A DNA stretch of 64,000 nt, from assembly GCA_902806575.1 (NCBI GenBank), contig CADCXD010000003.1, positions 62,001 to 126,000 of the forward strand, given 5' to 3'. The position numbers and the translations under genes are program-made. Of the stretch, positions 24,800 through 38,239 are shown in pieces; within the stretch, counting starts at the first letter, position 1; every line of letters starts with the position of its first letter. The notes under the pieces were generated by a model. The model was not told the DNA's origin. It was given only the letters and a program-made list of their open reading frames with translations, and made no database searches. The DNA comes from Jackrogersella multiformis. Its lineage: Eukaryota > Ascomycota > Sordariomycetes > Xylariales > Hypoxylaceae.

Positions 24800-27700
24800 C
24801 GATTTTTAAATGAAATTAATATTAAAAACTTGGAAGTAAATATCGTCTTTCTTTTATAAAAAAAAACTTCTAATTATTTATAAAAAAATATTATAAGTTA
24901 AAAATATACCTTAAAAATATCGTATATATTTAATTTAAATAAGTTATTATATATTATTTACTTATATATTTAAATATTTAAATAAATACGTTAAATAAAA
25001 TAAGCTTTATACGAAAATCGAGGTTAAAAGTTTCGTATATTTAAATAAAAATAATATTAAATAAAATTTATATATATTATAATAATTTTTAACTTAATAT
25101 AATATATTTAACGTTAAAATTAAAAGGAATAATCGTTTTTTATAAATTTCCTTAAAAATATATAACGTGTAAAATTATATTTAAATTTATTAATATATAT
25201 AATAATATTTTAATTATTTTTATAAGCTTTTTTAAATAAGTTTACGTTTAACGTAAAATTAAATTTAAAGGGTATTATAAAAAATATTTAATTTATCGAT
25301 TTTAATAATATTTAATATTAATTTTTTAAAGATTTTAAAATATTTTAACTTAAGTTTATTTATTATTAAAATAAGTATTTTAAGTAAATTAATAAACTAT
25401 TAAACGTAAAACCGTTAAGCGTTATTTTTAATATTTAATATTTTTATAAATAATTTATAATAAAAATATATAAAGAAAAGTTATTTATTAATTTATAAAA
25501 CCTTTAAATTAAACTTTATAATAAGTTATTAACGACTTAATAACGTGGGTAAATCTTTTAAAAGTAATTTATTATTTTTAAAAAATAAGTAAATTTTTTA
25601 AAATTATTTATAAAATAAAATTAATATTTTTATTAATTATAAAGTTTAAACTTAAAGGTAAGTTATTTAAGTTTAATATTAAACGCGTACTTTTTTTTAT
25701 AATAAATTATATAATTAAAGATTTTAATTTTATTATATAAATATTTAAATTTAATTGTTAAAAAATAATATAATACCTTTTTAAATAATTTTAATTTATT
25801 TAAGTATAAAATCTTTACAAATAATTTTAATAATTAATAAATAATAAATAAATAAATAATTTTATTTTATTTATTTTTATATTTAATTACCGTTTTAATA
25901 CGATATATTTAAAGGATTATTATATATATCGATATAATATTAAAGTTTTTAAAGAAAGTAATATTATTTTAAATAAACTTATTAACGTGTTTATTTTTAA
26001 AGATCTTTTAATAATTAAATATTTAATATATTTAAACGTTAACGAAAGTAATAAATTATTAAAATTTAAAAAAAGTAATTTATTATTAAATCTTTATATA
26101 ATTAACGTATTATTAAAACATATATATATAAAGTGGCCGTTATTTATTTTAAAGGTTTTTTATAATTTATAATAAGCTTTTTTTATTTTAATATTAAATA
26201 TTTTAATTTTATTTAACCGGCCGAAATTATATTTAACGTTATATTTCCTTTTAAAAATAATATAATTATATTTAATATAACTTTTTAATTAAAAGTTATT
26301 AATATAAATAATTATATAAATATTAAGTAAAGATTTTAATTAACGTTTAAAGGTTATTATTACGTTTTTTTTGTTTTATTTTTTAGTAAATAAAGGTTTA
26401 AAACTTAAGGTATATTTAAGTTTAAAAAGTAAAAGTTAAAAGGTAATTTAAAAGGTTTTAACCGTTTTTTATATTTTTATTCGTACTTTTATAAAGTTAT
26501 TAATTTTACGGCTTTATAAAATTAATTTAAGCGTTAATTTATTAATTATTAAATATAATTTATTTATTATATATAATTTAAAAATTAATCGGTATTATAT
26601 TTTATTTAAAGTAATTTATATCGTAAGTAATTTAGAGTTTTTATAAATAATATTTTTAAGGTAATTTTTTATATCGAGAATATGGTTTTAATTATTTCGT
26701 TAAGTAAAAGTTTTATTTAATGTTAATTTTTTAACTTTAAAATTATACGTTATTTAAAAATAACTTAATTAATTTAATATATTAAGTTTTAACTTTATAA
26801 ATAATTATTAAAAGTATATATATTATAACGATTTTACATAAAAAGTTTACCGGTAAATCGTAAACGGTATTAATAAAATTTTATAGGTATTAAATTACTT
26901 TACCGGTTTTATTAATTAAAGTGATAATATAAAGTTTAAAAATAAATTTACGATTAAATTAAACCTTTAATTATTATAACGAGGTAATTTCGTTAATATT
27001 ATTTTTAATTTATTATATCGTAAAGCTTAATTTTAATATATATAAATTAAGTATATATTTATTTTTAATTTTTATAAAATATATAAATTTATATTTTTTA
27101 AAGTTAAAAGATATTTTATTTTTAATATTTTAATTAAAATTTTATCGAATATTTTTTATAAATTTAATAATATTAACGTAATTAAAACGATAATCGAGAT
27201 CGTTAAATAATATATTTTTAATATATAATATAAAAAGTATTAAAAAATTAATAATTTTTATAAAAATTTATAAAATATATTAAAAAATATAAAAATAATA
27301 TCTTTTAATTTACCTTTTATTTATTATTTAATTATAAATAATAACACGTAGTTAATTATTATTAAAAGTTAACTTTATTAATAAAGCCGTATAATAAAAC
27401 ATTTCTTTAAAATAACGTTAAAAGCTTTTTAAACGTTTATAATAATTATTATAACCGTTTTTTATATTTTTAAAATAAATTTAATATTATAAAATAAATA
27501 TATAATAAAGTTAACGACGAAACGTTTAAATTACGCTTTAATTTATTAAGGGTTAATTACTTTATTAAATAAAACGGTTTTATCGATTTTTTTAATTATC
27601 TTTTTAATCTTTTTTTAAATACGAAAAGAATATAATAAACCTTTATAACTTTATATCGGTTATATTTTTTTTATTTAATTGCTTTAATATAATTATTTTA

Positions 27701-30700
27701 ATTATTTAAAAAGATTTTAAATAATAACCGTTTTTTAAGTTTAATTAAAAAATTACTTTAACGTATTTTAATATAATATCTTAATAAGCCGTAAGTAATT
27801 TAATCGATAAGTTATTTATTTTTAAGGAAATATTTTTTAAAATTATGATTATTTATATAAAGTTTTTAAGTTTAATTATAATATTTTATTTAAAAATCCT
27901 TTTAAATATTATTAATATTTTTAAAGAATTTTTCTTAAAATTATTCGTAAAAGTGAATTTTTTAAGTAATATTTTACGTAAAGTTTACGCTTTATTTATT
28001 ATATCTTTAATCAATAATTTATTAATTATTAGATAAAGCGTTTTAATAATTAGTTTTAACTTATGTTAATTTATTATTTTATATAACTTAATATTAATTT
28101 AAACGAAATTAATCTTCTTTAATAATCTTTTTTAATATTATAAATAATATAACGGATTTTTTTTTTTACGTTAAATAAAAAACCGTTATATTATTATATA
28201 CGTTTAAAGTTATTTAAAGCGGCTTTATATTTATCGATTTATTATAAAACATTACGTTTTTTATCGTTAAAAGGTTTATTTATTATTTATAATACGTTAA
28301 TAAATAATTTTAATAATTATTTTATATTATAATCGATATTTTTAATAATAAGTTTTTCCGGTAACTTAAAAAATAATTATAAGTTTAAAGTTATTATATT
28401 AATAAAAATCGATAAATTATCGTTTAAAATTATTAACTTATATTATTTAATATTAAAAGTGTAATTTATAAAAATTATAATTTAAAAAGCGGCGTAATTT
28501 ACTTTTAAATATAAAACATTTATTACTTTAATAATTATAAAAGGTACGTTTAAAAAGGTAAGGTTAAATATATAATTATTTTTATATATTAAAATGTTTA
28601 CTTTTAAAATTAAAGTTAAACGGTTAAAAGTTATTTATTTAATTATATTACCTCCTCGGTTATATTTTTAAATATTAAGTTTTTATTACGAGTATTTAAT
28701 GTTAAAATCCTTTACGATAATATACTTAAAAAAGAGGATATAATTAAAAAAATATCGGTAATTTTATTTTCCGAATTATTTAATAATTTATAAACGTTAA
28801 TAATATTAACGTTATTTATATTAAATTATAATATGTTTTTAATAGTTTAAAGTTTATTTTATTATGTCGTATATTCTTTTCCTTTTTTTACGTAAATAAA
28901 TATTCGAGGTTTTATTTATTTATAATATTAATAATTTATTAATACGTATATATTATATTTAAAATAAATATTAATAAAGTAACGCTTATTAAATTTTACT
29001 TAAAATTCTTAAATTATTATTACGTTTATTTCGTTTCTATAATTTAATTTTAAAAAAATAATATATATCGGTGATTTTTTTTTATATTATTTTAAAAAAA
29101 TCTTAAAAATCTTTACCGGCGTTATTTAACGTTACGTTTAAATTTTAACATTAAATTATAAATGTAATTAAACATTAATCTTATTATAATTTAATTAAAT
29201 AATATTACGTTTATTATTATTTCGAATTATAATTTAAAAAACGATATTATTTATATTTATATTTTTATTATATTTTTTAAAATTAATAAAATAATTTAAA
29301 AAAATTAAAAGGTTAAGGTTTATATAAATACCGTTTTTTACGATATTTAATTATTAATTTATAAAAAGTTTAATTTAAGCTTTTTTATTTTTAATTTATT
29401 TTTAATTTTTTTTAAATCGATATTATTTTATTATTAAATTATACGTTAAGCTTTATGCTTAATTATAAATAAATAATATTTATAATAATATTAATTATAT
29501 AGTTATTAAGTTTTTTAATATTTTTAAAAGTTAAGTAAATTATACGGTAAAGCTTAAAATCGGTTAATTATATAATTTTTAATTTTTTACGAAAGTAATA
29601 TATTAATTTACTTTTATAACGAATAAATTTAATTAAGTATTAAAAGTACGTTAAAAAGTATAAATTATAATAATTAACGTAATCTTTTAATTTTAAATAA
29701 AGCTTTTTATAATTTTAATTAATTTTAAAATTATAATAAATATAATAAAAGTTTCGAGTGTAATTTTAAAGTAAATAAAAGCTTTAACATTTATTATATA
29801 TCGTTAAAAAGGTTTTTTTCTCGATTAAACGAAAGTATATATTAATATTAAAAAAATTTAAAAATTTATTAAGTTTTTTTAAAAAAAATATTATTTAATT
29901 ATTCGTAAACGTTTTAAGGTTAATACTTTATTTAAAAAGTTTAACGTTAATTAATTTATAATTAAATTATATTATATTTTTATTTTTAATAAATTAAATA
30001 ATATCGATAAAGTTTTTAATATAAATGGTAATAATTACGAGTATTTCGAGTATTACGTAATTATTTTATTTTATCGGTATATTAACGATAATTACGCGTA
30101 ACGTTACGTTAATTATTTTTTAAAATTCTAATAAATAATCTTTAACTTTATTATTTCGTAAATATATAACGAAATTAATGGTAATATAATAAATATCGAG
30201 AATATTTATAAAAATTATTTTAAATATAATTATTATTATTATTTAAAAAGTAAAATTAAATTATTTTTTTATTTATTTTATTTTATTTTTTAAGATTTAT
30301 ATTAATAAAAGTAAATTTTTACGTTAATAAAAGTTAAAAGTTTTATTAATTATAATTATTTTAATATTAATTTTAATATTATTAATATATAATTTTATTT
30401 CGTTTCGATAAATTCGTTTAAATTATTAAGATTTTATTTAATTATCGATGTTTTTATATTAAAAAAAGTGTTATTTAAATTATTATAAAAGAATTAAAAA
30501 CCCTTTAAAATAAATAAAATAATATTTAAATAAAATAAAAAATACTTAATAATTTCTCGAATAAAAGTTTTTTTATCGGTATTTTAATATAAAAATATAA
30601 CGTTATTAAAAAAACGAATAATTAATTTAAAAACTTTTTACTTAACGTTTTATTTTTTATAAATTTTTATTATAACGATAAGTAAAACGTTTATAATTAT

Positions 30701-31070
30701 ATTATTATTAAGTTAATTATAAATAAAAATTAATAAATTAATAATAAATTTTAAAATAATTAAAGTTTTTTTTAAAAATATTTTAATAAATTAAACTTAT
30801 TTAATTTTCTTTTTCGTTTATTATATAAATAAAAAAAATTTAATTTAAATAAATATATTATTATTAATAATTAATTAAATTATAAGATTATTTTCTTAAA
30901 AATTTTTAAAGTTTTTAAGTTTTAATATATATTATAATAATATAATTAAAACTTTAAATAACGTTAATATTAAAAACGATTAATTATAAATATTAAGAAA
31001 ATTAATATAATTTAAGTTTATATATTAATAATAATAAATACACGGATAATAAATTATAAGGAGAGTGACT
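24800..31070. repeat. RIP-degraded AT-rich block 3
   Basis: About 6.3 kb of RIP-type sequence: CA and TG almost absent, CG retained, and no ORF above about 63 aa. The length would fit one LTR retrotransposon or several fragments, but I could not identify terminal repeats or any reverse transcriptase motif by eye. The right edge near 31,070 is sharp. Confidence 0.88.
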
Positions 31071-31418
31071 TTTAACTTAGTGAATACTTAATGAATCATT
31101 ACGGGCTTAACTTATAACGGTTAACCACTGACTTTTAGTGGAGTAATCACTATAATATCTGAGGCGTAGGCTCCAAAGGCTGATACAGTATGGATATATA
31201 CCTAGGTAGGTAATTTGATTACACATTGTGAAAGGAGATGGATCTTTTATCTTAAATAAAACGTAAAGTATCTACCTAAGTAATTAGAGAATCCCTCACA
31301 ACCCTCCTGAGAGGCCGTTACACATTAAACTACGCTGGCACCTATCAAAATTCAAGAGCTAATTACCTCTTCGGTCATTTAGAGGACACACTAAAGATAA
31401 TGGATTTGACTACAGCTA

Positions 31419-31904
31419 ATGGCGCCGACGTTGTGTGATGAATTAGTTCTCGCTATTCTAAAACTTTCGACCTCATACTCTCCAAACCCCCGGTTCCGCA
31501 ATATAATACCACTACTACAGCATTAGCCGTAGTTTGCCGCCGCTTAAATCGTACTAACTCCCATCCCTTATCATTTCATGTGTTTTGATCTGACTTTGGA
31601 TTCCCATTTGAAGGCCCTACTCCGCTCTGACTCGTCGCATAGGCGACGTTGTCGCGAACTTTCCTTTGAGCGCTTCGACGCCGATCTATTTACTGTTACT
31701 ATAAATGAGGTAGATTGGCTGGTTGCGAGCGACTTTCTAGCAAGTTGCACGGGCATGAGACAGCTCTTAATACAAGGAAGATTGGATAACCACAGCGACG
31801 AACTATGGTCTCTGATTCCCCACGTGTTAACAAGCATGCAAGCTTTAACTAATCTGATTGCTATCGATGGAGGAATAGGGACCTTTCGCCAAGGCGAGCG
31901 ATGA
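31419..31904 (+). pseudogene. F-box / leucine-rich-repeat-like gene relic
   Basis: At 31,419 an ATG opens MAPTLCDELVLAILKLS, which resembles an F-box start (L-x-D-E-L-hydrophobic). In another frame ALAVVCRRLNRTNSHPLSF continues the F-box theme. After a TGA the frame at 31,578-31,904 encodes 108 aa with RRCRELSFERFDADLF and MRQLLIQGRL, resembling the LRR part of fungal F-box proteins. The pieces lie in order on one strand but in different frames with stops between them, so this is most likely a decayed gene. An intron-based rescue is possible but I found no good splice sites. Confidence 0.35.
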
Positions 31905-34498
31905 AGTACATAATTAGATGAATACTTCAGTCTCTGCATTTTCCGGAATATCAGAATCCAATGATACACTATGGAACAGCTTCTTTTACCGCACTTATAC
32001 TAGCTTCCCGATGTGTCGCAGTTTGTAGCCCTGAAGAAATGATGTCTCCAAATACTCATTCTCAGAGGATCTTGAATCTGGTGCTACAGACGCGAGTCAC
32101 TTGCTTGCCCCTAACCTCGAGACATGGAAGAGATCTCCAGACATCTGGTAAGACCGATACAAAACGGCAGTCTTGCGGTGCTGTGCATAATTGTATAACT
32201 TCTGATTTATGATTAGCCCTGCCAAAGTTATGTCTCCAGGTCTTTTAACTCCCCACGATAAGACAAGTTATCAGTCTAGCATTAGCTTTCAATTGACTGA
32301 ATTCTCGGTGCCAGCCTTAGGTACCTAGGTAGGGCTGACAGCCTTAATTACGGGTACCAAGGAACCTGGGAACCCTGCTGGTATTGGCACCTTTAAGCAC
32401 CTACCTACCTACCTAGGTACCTAGCATTTGTAGCCCTATCCGTGGATCTACAGTAGGGCTGAATGTACCTGTACATGTACACACCTAAGTACATATATAT
32501 GTACTAAGGCTACAAAGTTAATACCTACCATACCTGTATACTTCCTATTGCAAGGTATAAAATTTACGCAAATCTGATTTCAATTACTCCAGGTTGTTTG
32601 CATGCAGGAAATTTGAGGTTGAAATGTAGTATTATGAAAGTTTCAAGGTACCTAGATACCTACAGTCGCTGTAAATAGCTGTGGGGCGATCGATTACAAA
32701 GTACCCAGGTACTTCTTCCGGAGAAGGCGTAAAAGGGTAGATGAATTCATGGATCCATCATCACTACCAACTTTAAAGTCTTATAAAATATCATCCTAGG
32801 TATATACCTACCTACCAGTACCTAGCTAGGTATATCGATAGATATGCTTGCGCAAGTCTACTATAAAGCGACAGTCTCTCGATCGAGGAAATCAATTAGT
32901 TCAAGATGTATTGGCCGCCTTAATCGGTCCAATCGGCCTTTTGAAGTCCTTACATACAGTAGGTATGTCGCTTAGTTCCCCTATTCATCTTTGATGCAGT
33001 AAATGAAATGACTTCATATATCTTCATACAGCAAGCTTTACAAGCCAACCCAATCCAACCTGCATCATATCCAGCCAAATCCAAAACCGGCATAAATTCC
33101 GTCCGTACTTTTACAGGTTATTATTCCCAGCTCCACGGTTCATCCAATTAAGGTTGTCACTTGACCCAAGCGCCCGGGTCCGCGAGTTGCACAGCATGTG
33201 CCAAAGCCTCATTCAAACAAATCTTCATGCAAAGAGACATGCCAGTCTGTATAAAGCTCGTTATCCAGAGAATTCCATTATCCAAGTTGGTACTAGTCCT
33301 TGTCGTTCTTTCGGCTCTTGAAGCCTATCTTGCCAGCAGGAGGTTATAAATATGTGCGTATCGATTGTGGCTGACTTAGTAAATGCCGGGACAGTGTCGT
33401 ACTGATATAAAGCGGATTATCATCAGATTGATTTCAAGCAGGTATTAAGCATAAGTACGACCTGGATGAGTTTTGACGAGGTTATATGTATCAATGTATG
33501 ATAAAAGCAAATAAAGGCGCAGAGAAATTTATCGTAGTAAAATGCTTGATCTAAAAAAAAAAGACATTGGAGAATTAGTTGCATTAACCTCCCAGGCATC
33601 TCAAGCTCTCGCCACCCCTACCTAGTTTTTACATAACAATTGGGCAAAGAACTCATGCTCTCGCAAATATTCTTATGAGTATGACGGTACCTTCAGGGAA
33701 TAAACTATGAGATGGCATTAGAGGAAACCAAGTTACCAGTGGTGACGAGACCTAGAAACAGCTGGCTATCTGGATAGAGAACCGTCCGTCCGACTATTCC
33801 GAGACACCACGAACATCTTCCGGGGTCTAGTCGGCCTTTGAGATGATCATGTGGGTATGACGTGATAGATATTCAACACTATCGAATTGGTCCTTTATTG
33901 TTGGCTCCTTATGAAACCATGAAAATCAGCTCCATAATGCATGATGGTTACCTATAGCAGGATCCCTGAGCGAGTTCCGAAAGGGGCAACGGTTGAAAAT
34001 TAAAAAATCTCATGGGTTCACGTCCGATGTTACGATCGGTAAGCCTATCTTAAGGTGTGATGAGTTGTTAGCATCCATATCTACCTAGTTAGGTATGTTA
34101 CTAGTAATATTATTCGAGCTGCCAAGTAAAGAGAAGATTCCATAGATAACTTCAAGGACCAGAATAAAGGTTCTTTCCCCACTGTTGGGCGTTAATACAT
34201 ACTCAAGCTAGTATGCTCAGTTTTCTGCATATGCAATGAACATCTGGAGTCGACTATCTTCTGTGGATATTAATGGCTTTCGTATGTTATATCAGCGGCT
34301 CTCTAGTGCATGTGATCTCCAAGCCAGTCATGTTAATTATAGGCGGGCTCGTTCGAATGCTGCAGGTCTGCTCAAGTACAAATGGTACCCCTTTCGCTTA
34401 CATAGCTAAACTATATTCTTGACCTATCTCATTACTCTTTACAACCTGATCTCACATAGCTACAGTATCGTATCCTATTGAAGCTTTATCTTAACACA
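31905..34498. other. 2.6-kb gene-free interval with CCTAGG-type repeats
   Basis: Short ORFs here (31,961 and 33,161 on the plus strand) show no recognisable protein character. Palindromic TACCTAGGTA variants are dense at about 32,310-32,430 and 32,700-32,830. The last few hundred bases presumably contain the terpene synthase promoter. I see nothing else. Confidence 0.5.
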
Positions 34499-35665
34499 AT
34501 GTCGAAGACTACTACCTTACGTTTCAAATTGAGCCTCAAGAAACCGAGTCTCAGTGGTCTCTCTTACTTCCTCCCTAAATATTTATCCTCGCCAAGTCAG
34601 TCCTCGACCTCGTCGACATCATCAACTAAGCTTGAGAGCTCTTCTTCTCCCCAATGCATCACTACCTTCCCAGTCTGCGTACATAAAGATGAACCTGAGG
34701 TTTCCCAGGGCGCAGTCGATGCCCGGAGTAAATTTCAACACCTTCTTCCTAATACCGAATGTCGACCTCACTCTGCAGGGCCATGCGGCAACTTCTTCGC
34801 CGTCTGTTGGCCGGACAGCAAGGTTGAAAGAGTTAAACTAGCCACCGAGATAATTGAGACGTTATGGCTATACGACGGCAAGTAACAATCTAATCTGGCT
34901 GACTCCCTGCCTGGCTTGTACTAACCAAATAATGCGGTAGATATCATCGAGGACGTACCGCATGATGGAGCCTTAGAAGAACATGCTCGCGTTCGTGACT
35001 CATTAGTTGGAGCGCCGGAAAAGACGAGCTCTAAGCGTCATATCGCTAGCCTCTTCAGGGATTTCGGCGAGCGTGTAGCTCAGATGGATAAGGAGGGGGC
35101 ACCACGTGTCATTAACTCATTGAAGGCATACCTTGACAACTATGACAGCCAAAAGACTCCATTTGCTACCATCGAGGAGTATACTGAATTCAGGAGAGTG
35201 AACGTCGGATTTGGGTTCGTTTTCCTGTTCCTCTTCGCACTCGTCTGCCCGGAATTCTAACAATGTTCTAGGATTATGGAGGGTTTCATGCAGTGGACCC
35301 TAGCTATCCACCTCGACGAGCCCGAAGTGGAGCTATCTAGGGATTATTATCTATCTAGCGGACGTGTTATGGGCTTGACTAATGACCTGTATTCATGGAA
35401 CGTCGAGCGGACAGAATCTGGAGATCGACAATGGAACGCGGTGCCAATCATCATGAAGCAGTACAACATGACTGAGAGGAATGCCACCATCTTCCTCAGG
35501 GGGCTAATCGTATATCATGAGCAACAGACTCGAAAGCTGGGCTTGGAGGTTTTGAGAAGTGGAAAATCATCTAAGATGCACAAATACGTAGAAGCAATGG
35601 GACTCATGCTCGGAGGAAACTGTTTCTGGAGTTCGACTTGTCCGCGGTACAACCCGGAGCAATAA
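34499..35665 (+). CDS. Class I terpene synthase (terpene cyclase), three exons, 348 aa
   Basis: Exons are 34,499-34,877, 34,941-35,214 and 35,272-35,665. Intron 1 uses a GC donor (GACG|GCAAGT) with a GTACTAAC branch site. Intron 2 uses GTTCGT with a TTCTAAC branch site. The only frame-preserving splice restores WLYDDIIEDV, giving an aspartate-rich motif DDIIE (126-130). The NSE/DTE metal motif is NDLYSWNVE (Asn255, Ser259, Glu263) and a C-terminal RY pair (343-344) is present. These bind the Mg2+-diphosphate cluster of a prenyl diphosphate. The HKDEPEVSQGAVDARSKF and CGNFFAVCWPD segments recall the cyclase half of fungal bifunctional enzymes such as fusicoccadiene synthase, but no prenyltransferase half follows. 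The first ~50 residues are Ser-rich. Product unknown. Confidence 0.87.
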
Positions 35666-36164
35666 CGAGTTGGGCTCTGTACCCCGGGATTAGACACAAG
35701 AAATTTACACATGCTTCTTGCCCCTGATGAATTACCCATCTACTTTAATGCCCATTGCTAACAATGCTATTTATTAGTGCCACCACTTGTGTATGACCTC
35801 GCCAGTCTTGATGAGCTAGAGCCACAGAATAGGTTATATCGAAGAAGTTTACACGTCGAAGTTTAACGAATGTACTGATTCAATTTAGATTCCCACTGCT
35901 AAAGCGCTGTTGGAATAAATCCTTATTATACATCTCCAAACTATACTTCGATATTCCCCTTATAATAAATATATATATATAGCGAGCTGTAACGACCGTA
36001 GGCAATGAAGCTGGAAGAAATTTTAGTATTCGCGTTGGCATCTTCTGGCTTTATTCAGCTGGCATTTAGATCTAACACTTACCTATTCGACTCAAATAGA
36101 GCTCTATTTTCAGAGGCAGTAAAATAGTAATACAAGACAAAATCGTTCACTAGCCAGTCTGTTT
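35666..36164. other. Convergent 3' region between terpene synthase and membrane protein
   Basis: No ORF is supported. The two flanking genes converge here. A short TA run at about 35,970-35,980 is the only simple-sequence feature. Confidence 0.4.
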
Positions 36165-37443
36165 CTAGACATTGGCATACTCAACCCGGTATTGAGTCTC
36201 TTTCTGAATATGCCCCTGTGGAATGATATGTTCTTGGCTAGGTGATGTGTCCAAGTCGTCGAGCTTGACCGAAGGACCCATATCTGAGCGTAACTCTGAC
36301 TTCTTCTTCGATGAGGCCGAATAACCCGGAGTTGTGTTACTCCCCAGGGGGATAAATTTCAACAAGGGCCGTAGCGCAGCAAGTGACGCGGTGAACAATG
36401 TCAACCCTAGCTCCGTTATTGAACTATGAAAGTGGTCAGTATAGTTACATTCACGATGGGCATCCAACGTACTAAACAAATGTTGTCAGATAGGCATTGG
36501 CGGCCTCCACACCGACGGCGGATGTTAGTTTGGCCACGTCGAGGAGGTACTTGAGTCGAATGACGGTCGCGATGGAGCTCCTACATAGCTGTCAGTGGCT
36601 GGACCGAGTGCGAAATCGAAGTTTACGTACACTACACCTAATCCGAGTAGGATGATAACCGAAGCCTTCATCTTCGAACTAAGCTGGACCCCCTTCAACA
36701 GAACCACGGGGAGACCCTTTTGCAAGACGATTAGCACAGCCCGAGTGGGGTATATTAGTCAGGGTATCTCTAACCGCATATAAGAAGCTAGATGCGATAT
36801 CCATGGCCGAAATGGAGTAACCAGTATTCGCCAGAACGTACGCCGGCAAACAGGTTCCGGTTCCTTCACCCCAGGCGACCGGGAGCGGCGTGCATTGGAA
36901 TGCCACGATTAGCGTCGTGATGGCAGTCCATACCGTCAATATTACGATGGAAACCACTAGGAGCTTTTGAACTGGCTTGTTCGTGCTGGCGATTCGGTAC
37001 AGGACGAGGGCCACGCTGACCTTGGCCACCCAGACGACAATGACATATGCTAACGTAGAGGCGACGAAGAACTAGTAATGATGGCAAGGTGAGCTAATGC
37101 CTTGGTATTCAGCGTCGCAAAACTAGCGCATATGTGCTCACCTTAACACCTTTGACGATGTCCCACTCGGGTCTGATTTCCTCTGCTCCATAACCATTGC
37201 CTACGGATACGAAGGTGAGAGCGCAAAGAGTGATAAAGCCGGCCTGCGTGCTTGTCAGCCTGTGGAAACCCACTTAGTTGTATGTATGTATGTCTTCCTT
37301 ACTAGGGCGGCGCACATAGCCCAATCATCGTAACCAAACGATTTACTCATGTGAACCCGAACGAACACTCTCAGGCCAACCGCGATGATGTTCAGTACCA
37401 GAAAGGTAATCATCGCCGGGGGTAAGCTGTCGCGAGCCCACAT
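36165..37443 (-). CDS. SAT4 / fungal rhodopsin-like seven-helix membrane protein, six exons, 334 aa
   Basis: Exons are 37,443-37,303, 37,243-37,142, 37,071-36,775, 36,716-36,627, 36,588-36,473 and 36,423-36,165; every junction preserves frame. Helices include AMITFLVLNIIAVGLRVFV, AGFITLCALTFVSVG, FFVASTLAYVIVVWVA, LLVVSIVILTVWTAITTLIV, SVIILLGLGVVY and ELGLTLFTASLAAL. Family landmarks are FGYDDWAM after helix 1, FQCTPLPVAW, the SSIATVIRLKYL motif and the terminal SITELGLTLFTASLAALRPL. The C-terminal ~70 residues are hydrophilic. These proteins sit in fungal membranes; their biochemical role is poorly known and several are encoded next to secondary-metabolite genes. I chose the ATG at 37,443 because the upstream open frame has none. 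Confidence 0.8.
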
Positions 37444-37928
37444 CTTTGCATATGATAGTCGAAACCAGACCAAGGTAGATCGAGGATAACAAGAGGAAGC
37501 AGCAGTGAAGCGATAGGATCGGAAGAGAACTTTTGAGGAGTAACGAAACCAGACTTGATCATCTACTTAAGTAATATTAACTATGATAACCTTAACTTCT
37601 CCTGAGTGAGTAGAATAAGGAACTACTGTTCGTCGATCACACAACGTTTGAACGTCGGTCTGCCGTGGGCTTGGGAGCTGACAGTTACTTACAGGGCATT
37701 CAAATTATTATTTTACTATTGTCATTATCATCGCACGGTGTAACCAGTTCCTACGATGTAGGATAGCTGCAGGGCGGGCCTAAGACTGATCTTTGTTGTC
37801 CTTATCACGCCAGACGTTCATGCGTGAAACTGTCGAGCCTAGGATAAGGCCTAGGGATAGCCCCTGCGCTAGCACGTAGCCGCTTGTTAAAGCTTACACG
37901 ATATGCCTAGGTAGTATAGGTGGATGTC

Positions 37929-37945
37929 GGGGGGGAGGGGGGAGG
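37929..37945 (+). other. G-rich tract (possible G-quadruplex)
   Basis: Runs of seven and six G separated by a single A, followed by AGG. It could form a G-quadruplex if the long runs are split. It is isolated in an intergenic region about 0.5 kb upstream of the membrane-protein gene. Confidence 0.35.
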
Positions 37946-38239
37946 TTGTTGCTAGGGTACCGGTCATAAATAATGAAAATCCAACAACCACCATGCCGGG
38001 TCTATCGCACTAGTCTTATTACGTGTGTAGTGCGTCTTCAAGCTCTACACTAGTCGCATGAACGCACAAGTAAAGAAGGCAAGTGAATGGCGGGTATCTA
38101 TTCCCGTTGCCAAGATGCCACCCAGACGTCGGGGCTAGCCGTCGTTTAGCTCAGTCGCTAAACTTATTTCCCCGGGCTCGACAATTAACGTCATCCAATG
38201 AAAGAAGCTTAGCACCTATGACACCGCACCTACCATGAT

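Noticed and set aside
24800..31070. A complete LTR retrotransposon in block 3
   Set aside because: Length fits, but I could not find matching terminal repeats, a primer-binding site or reverse transcriptase motifs by eye.
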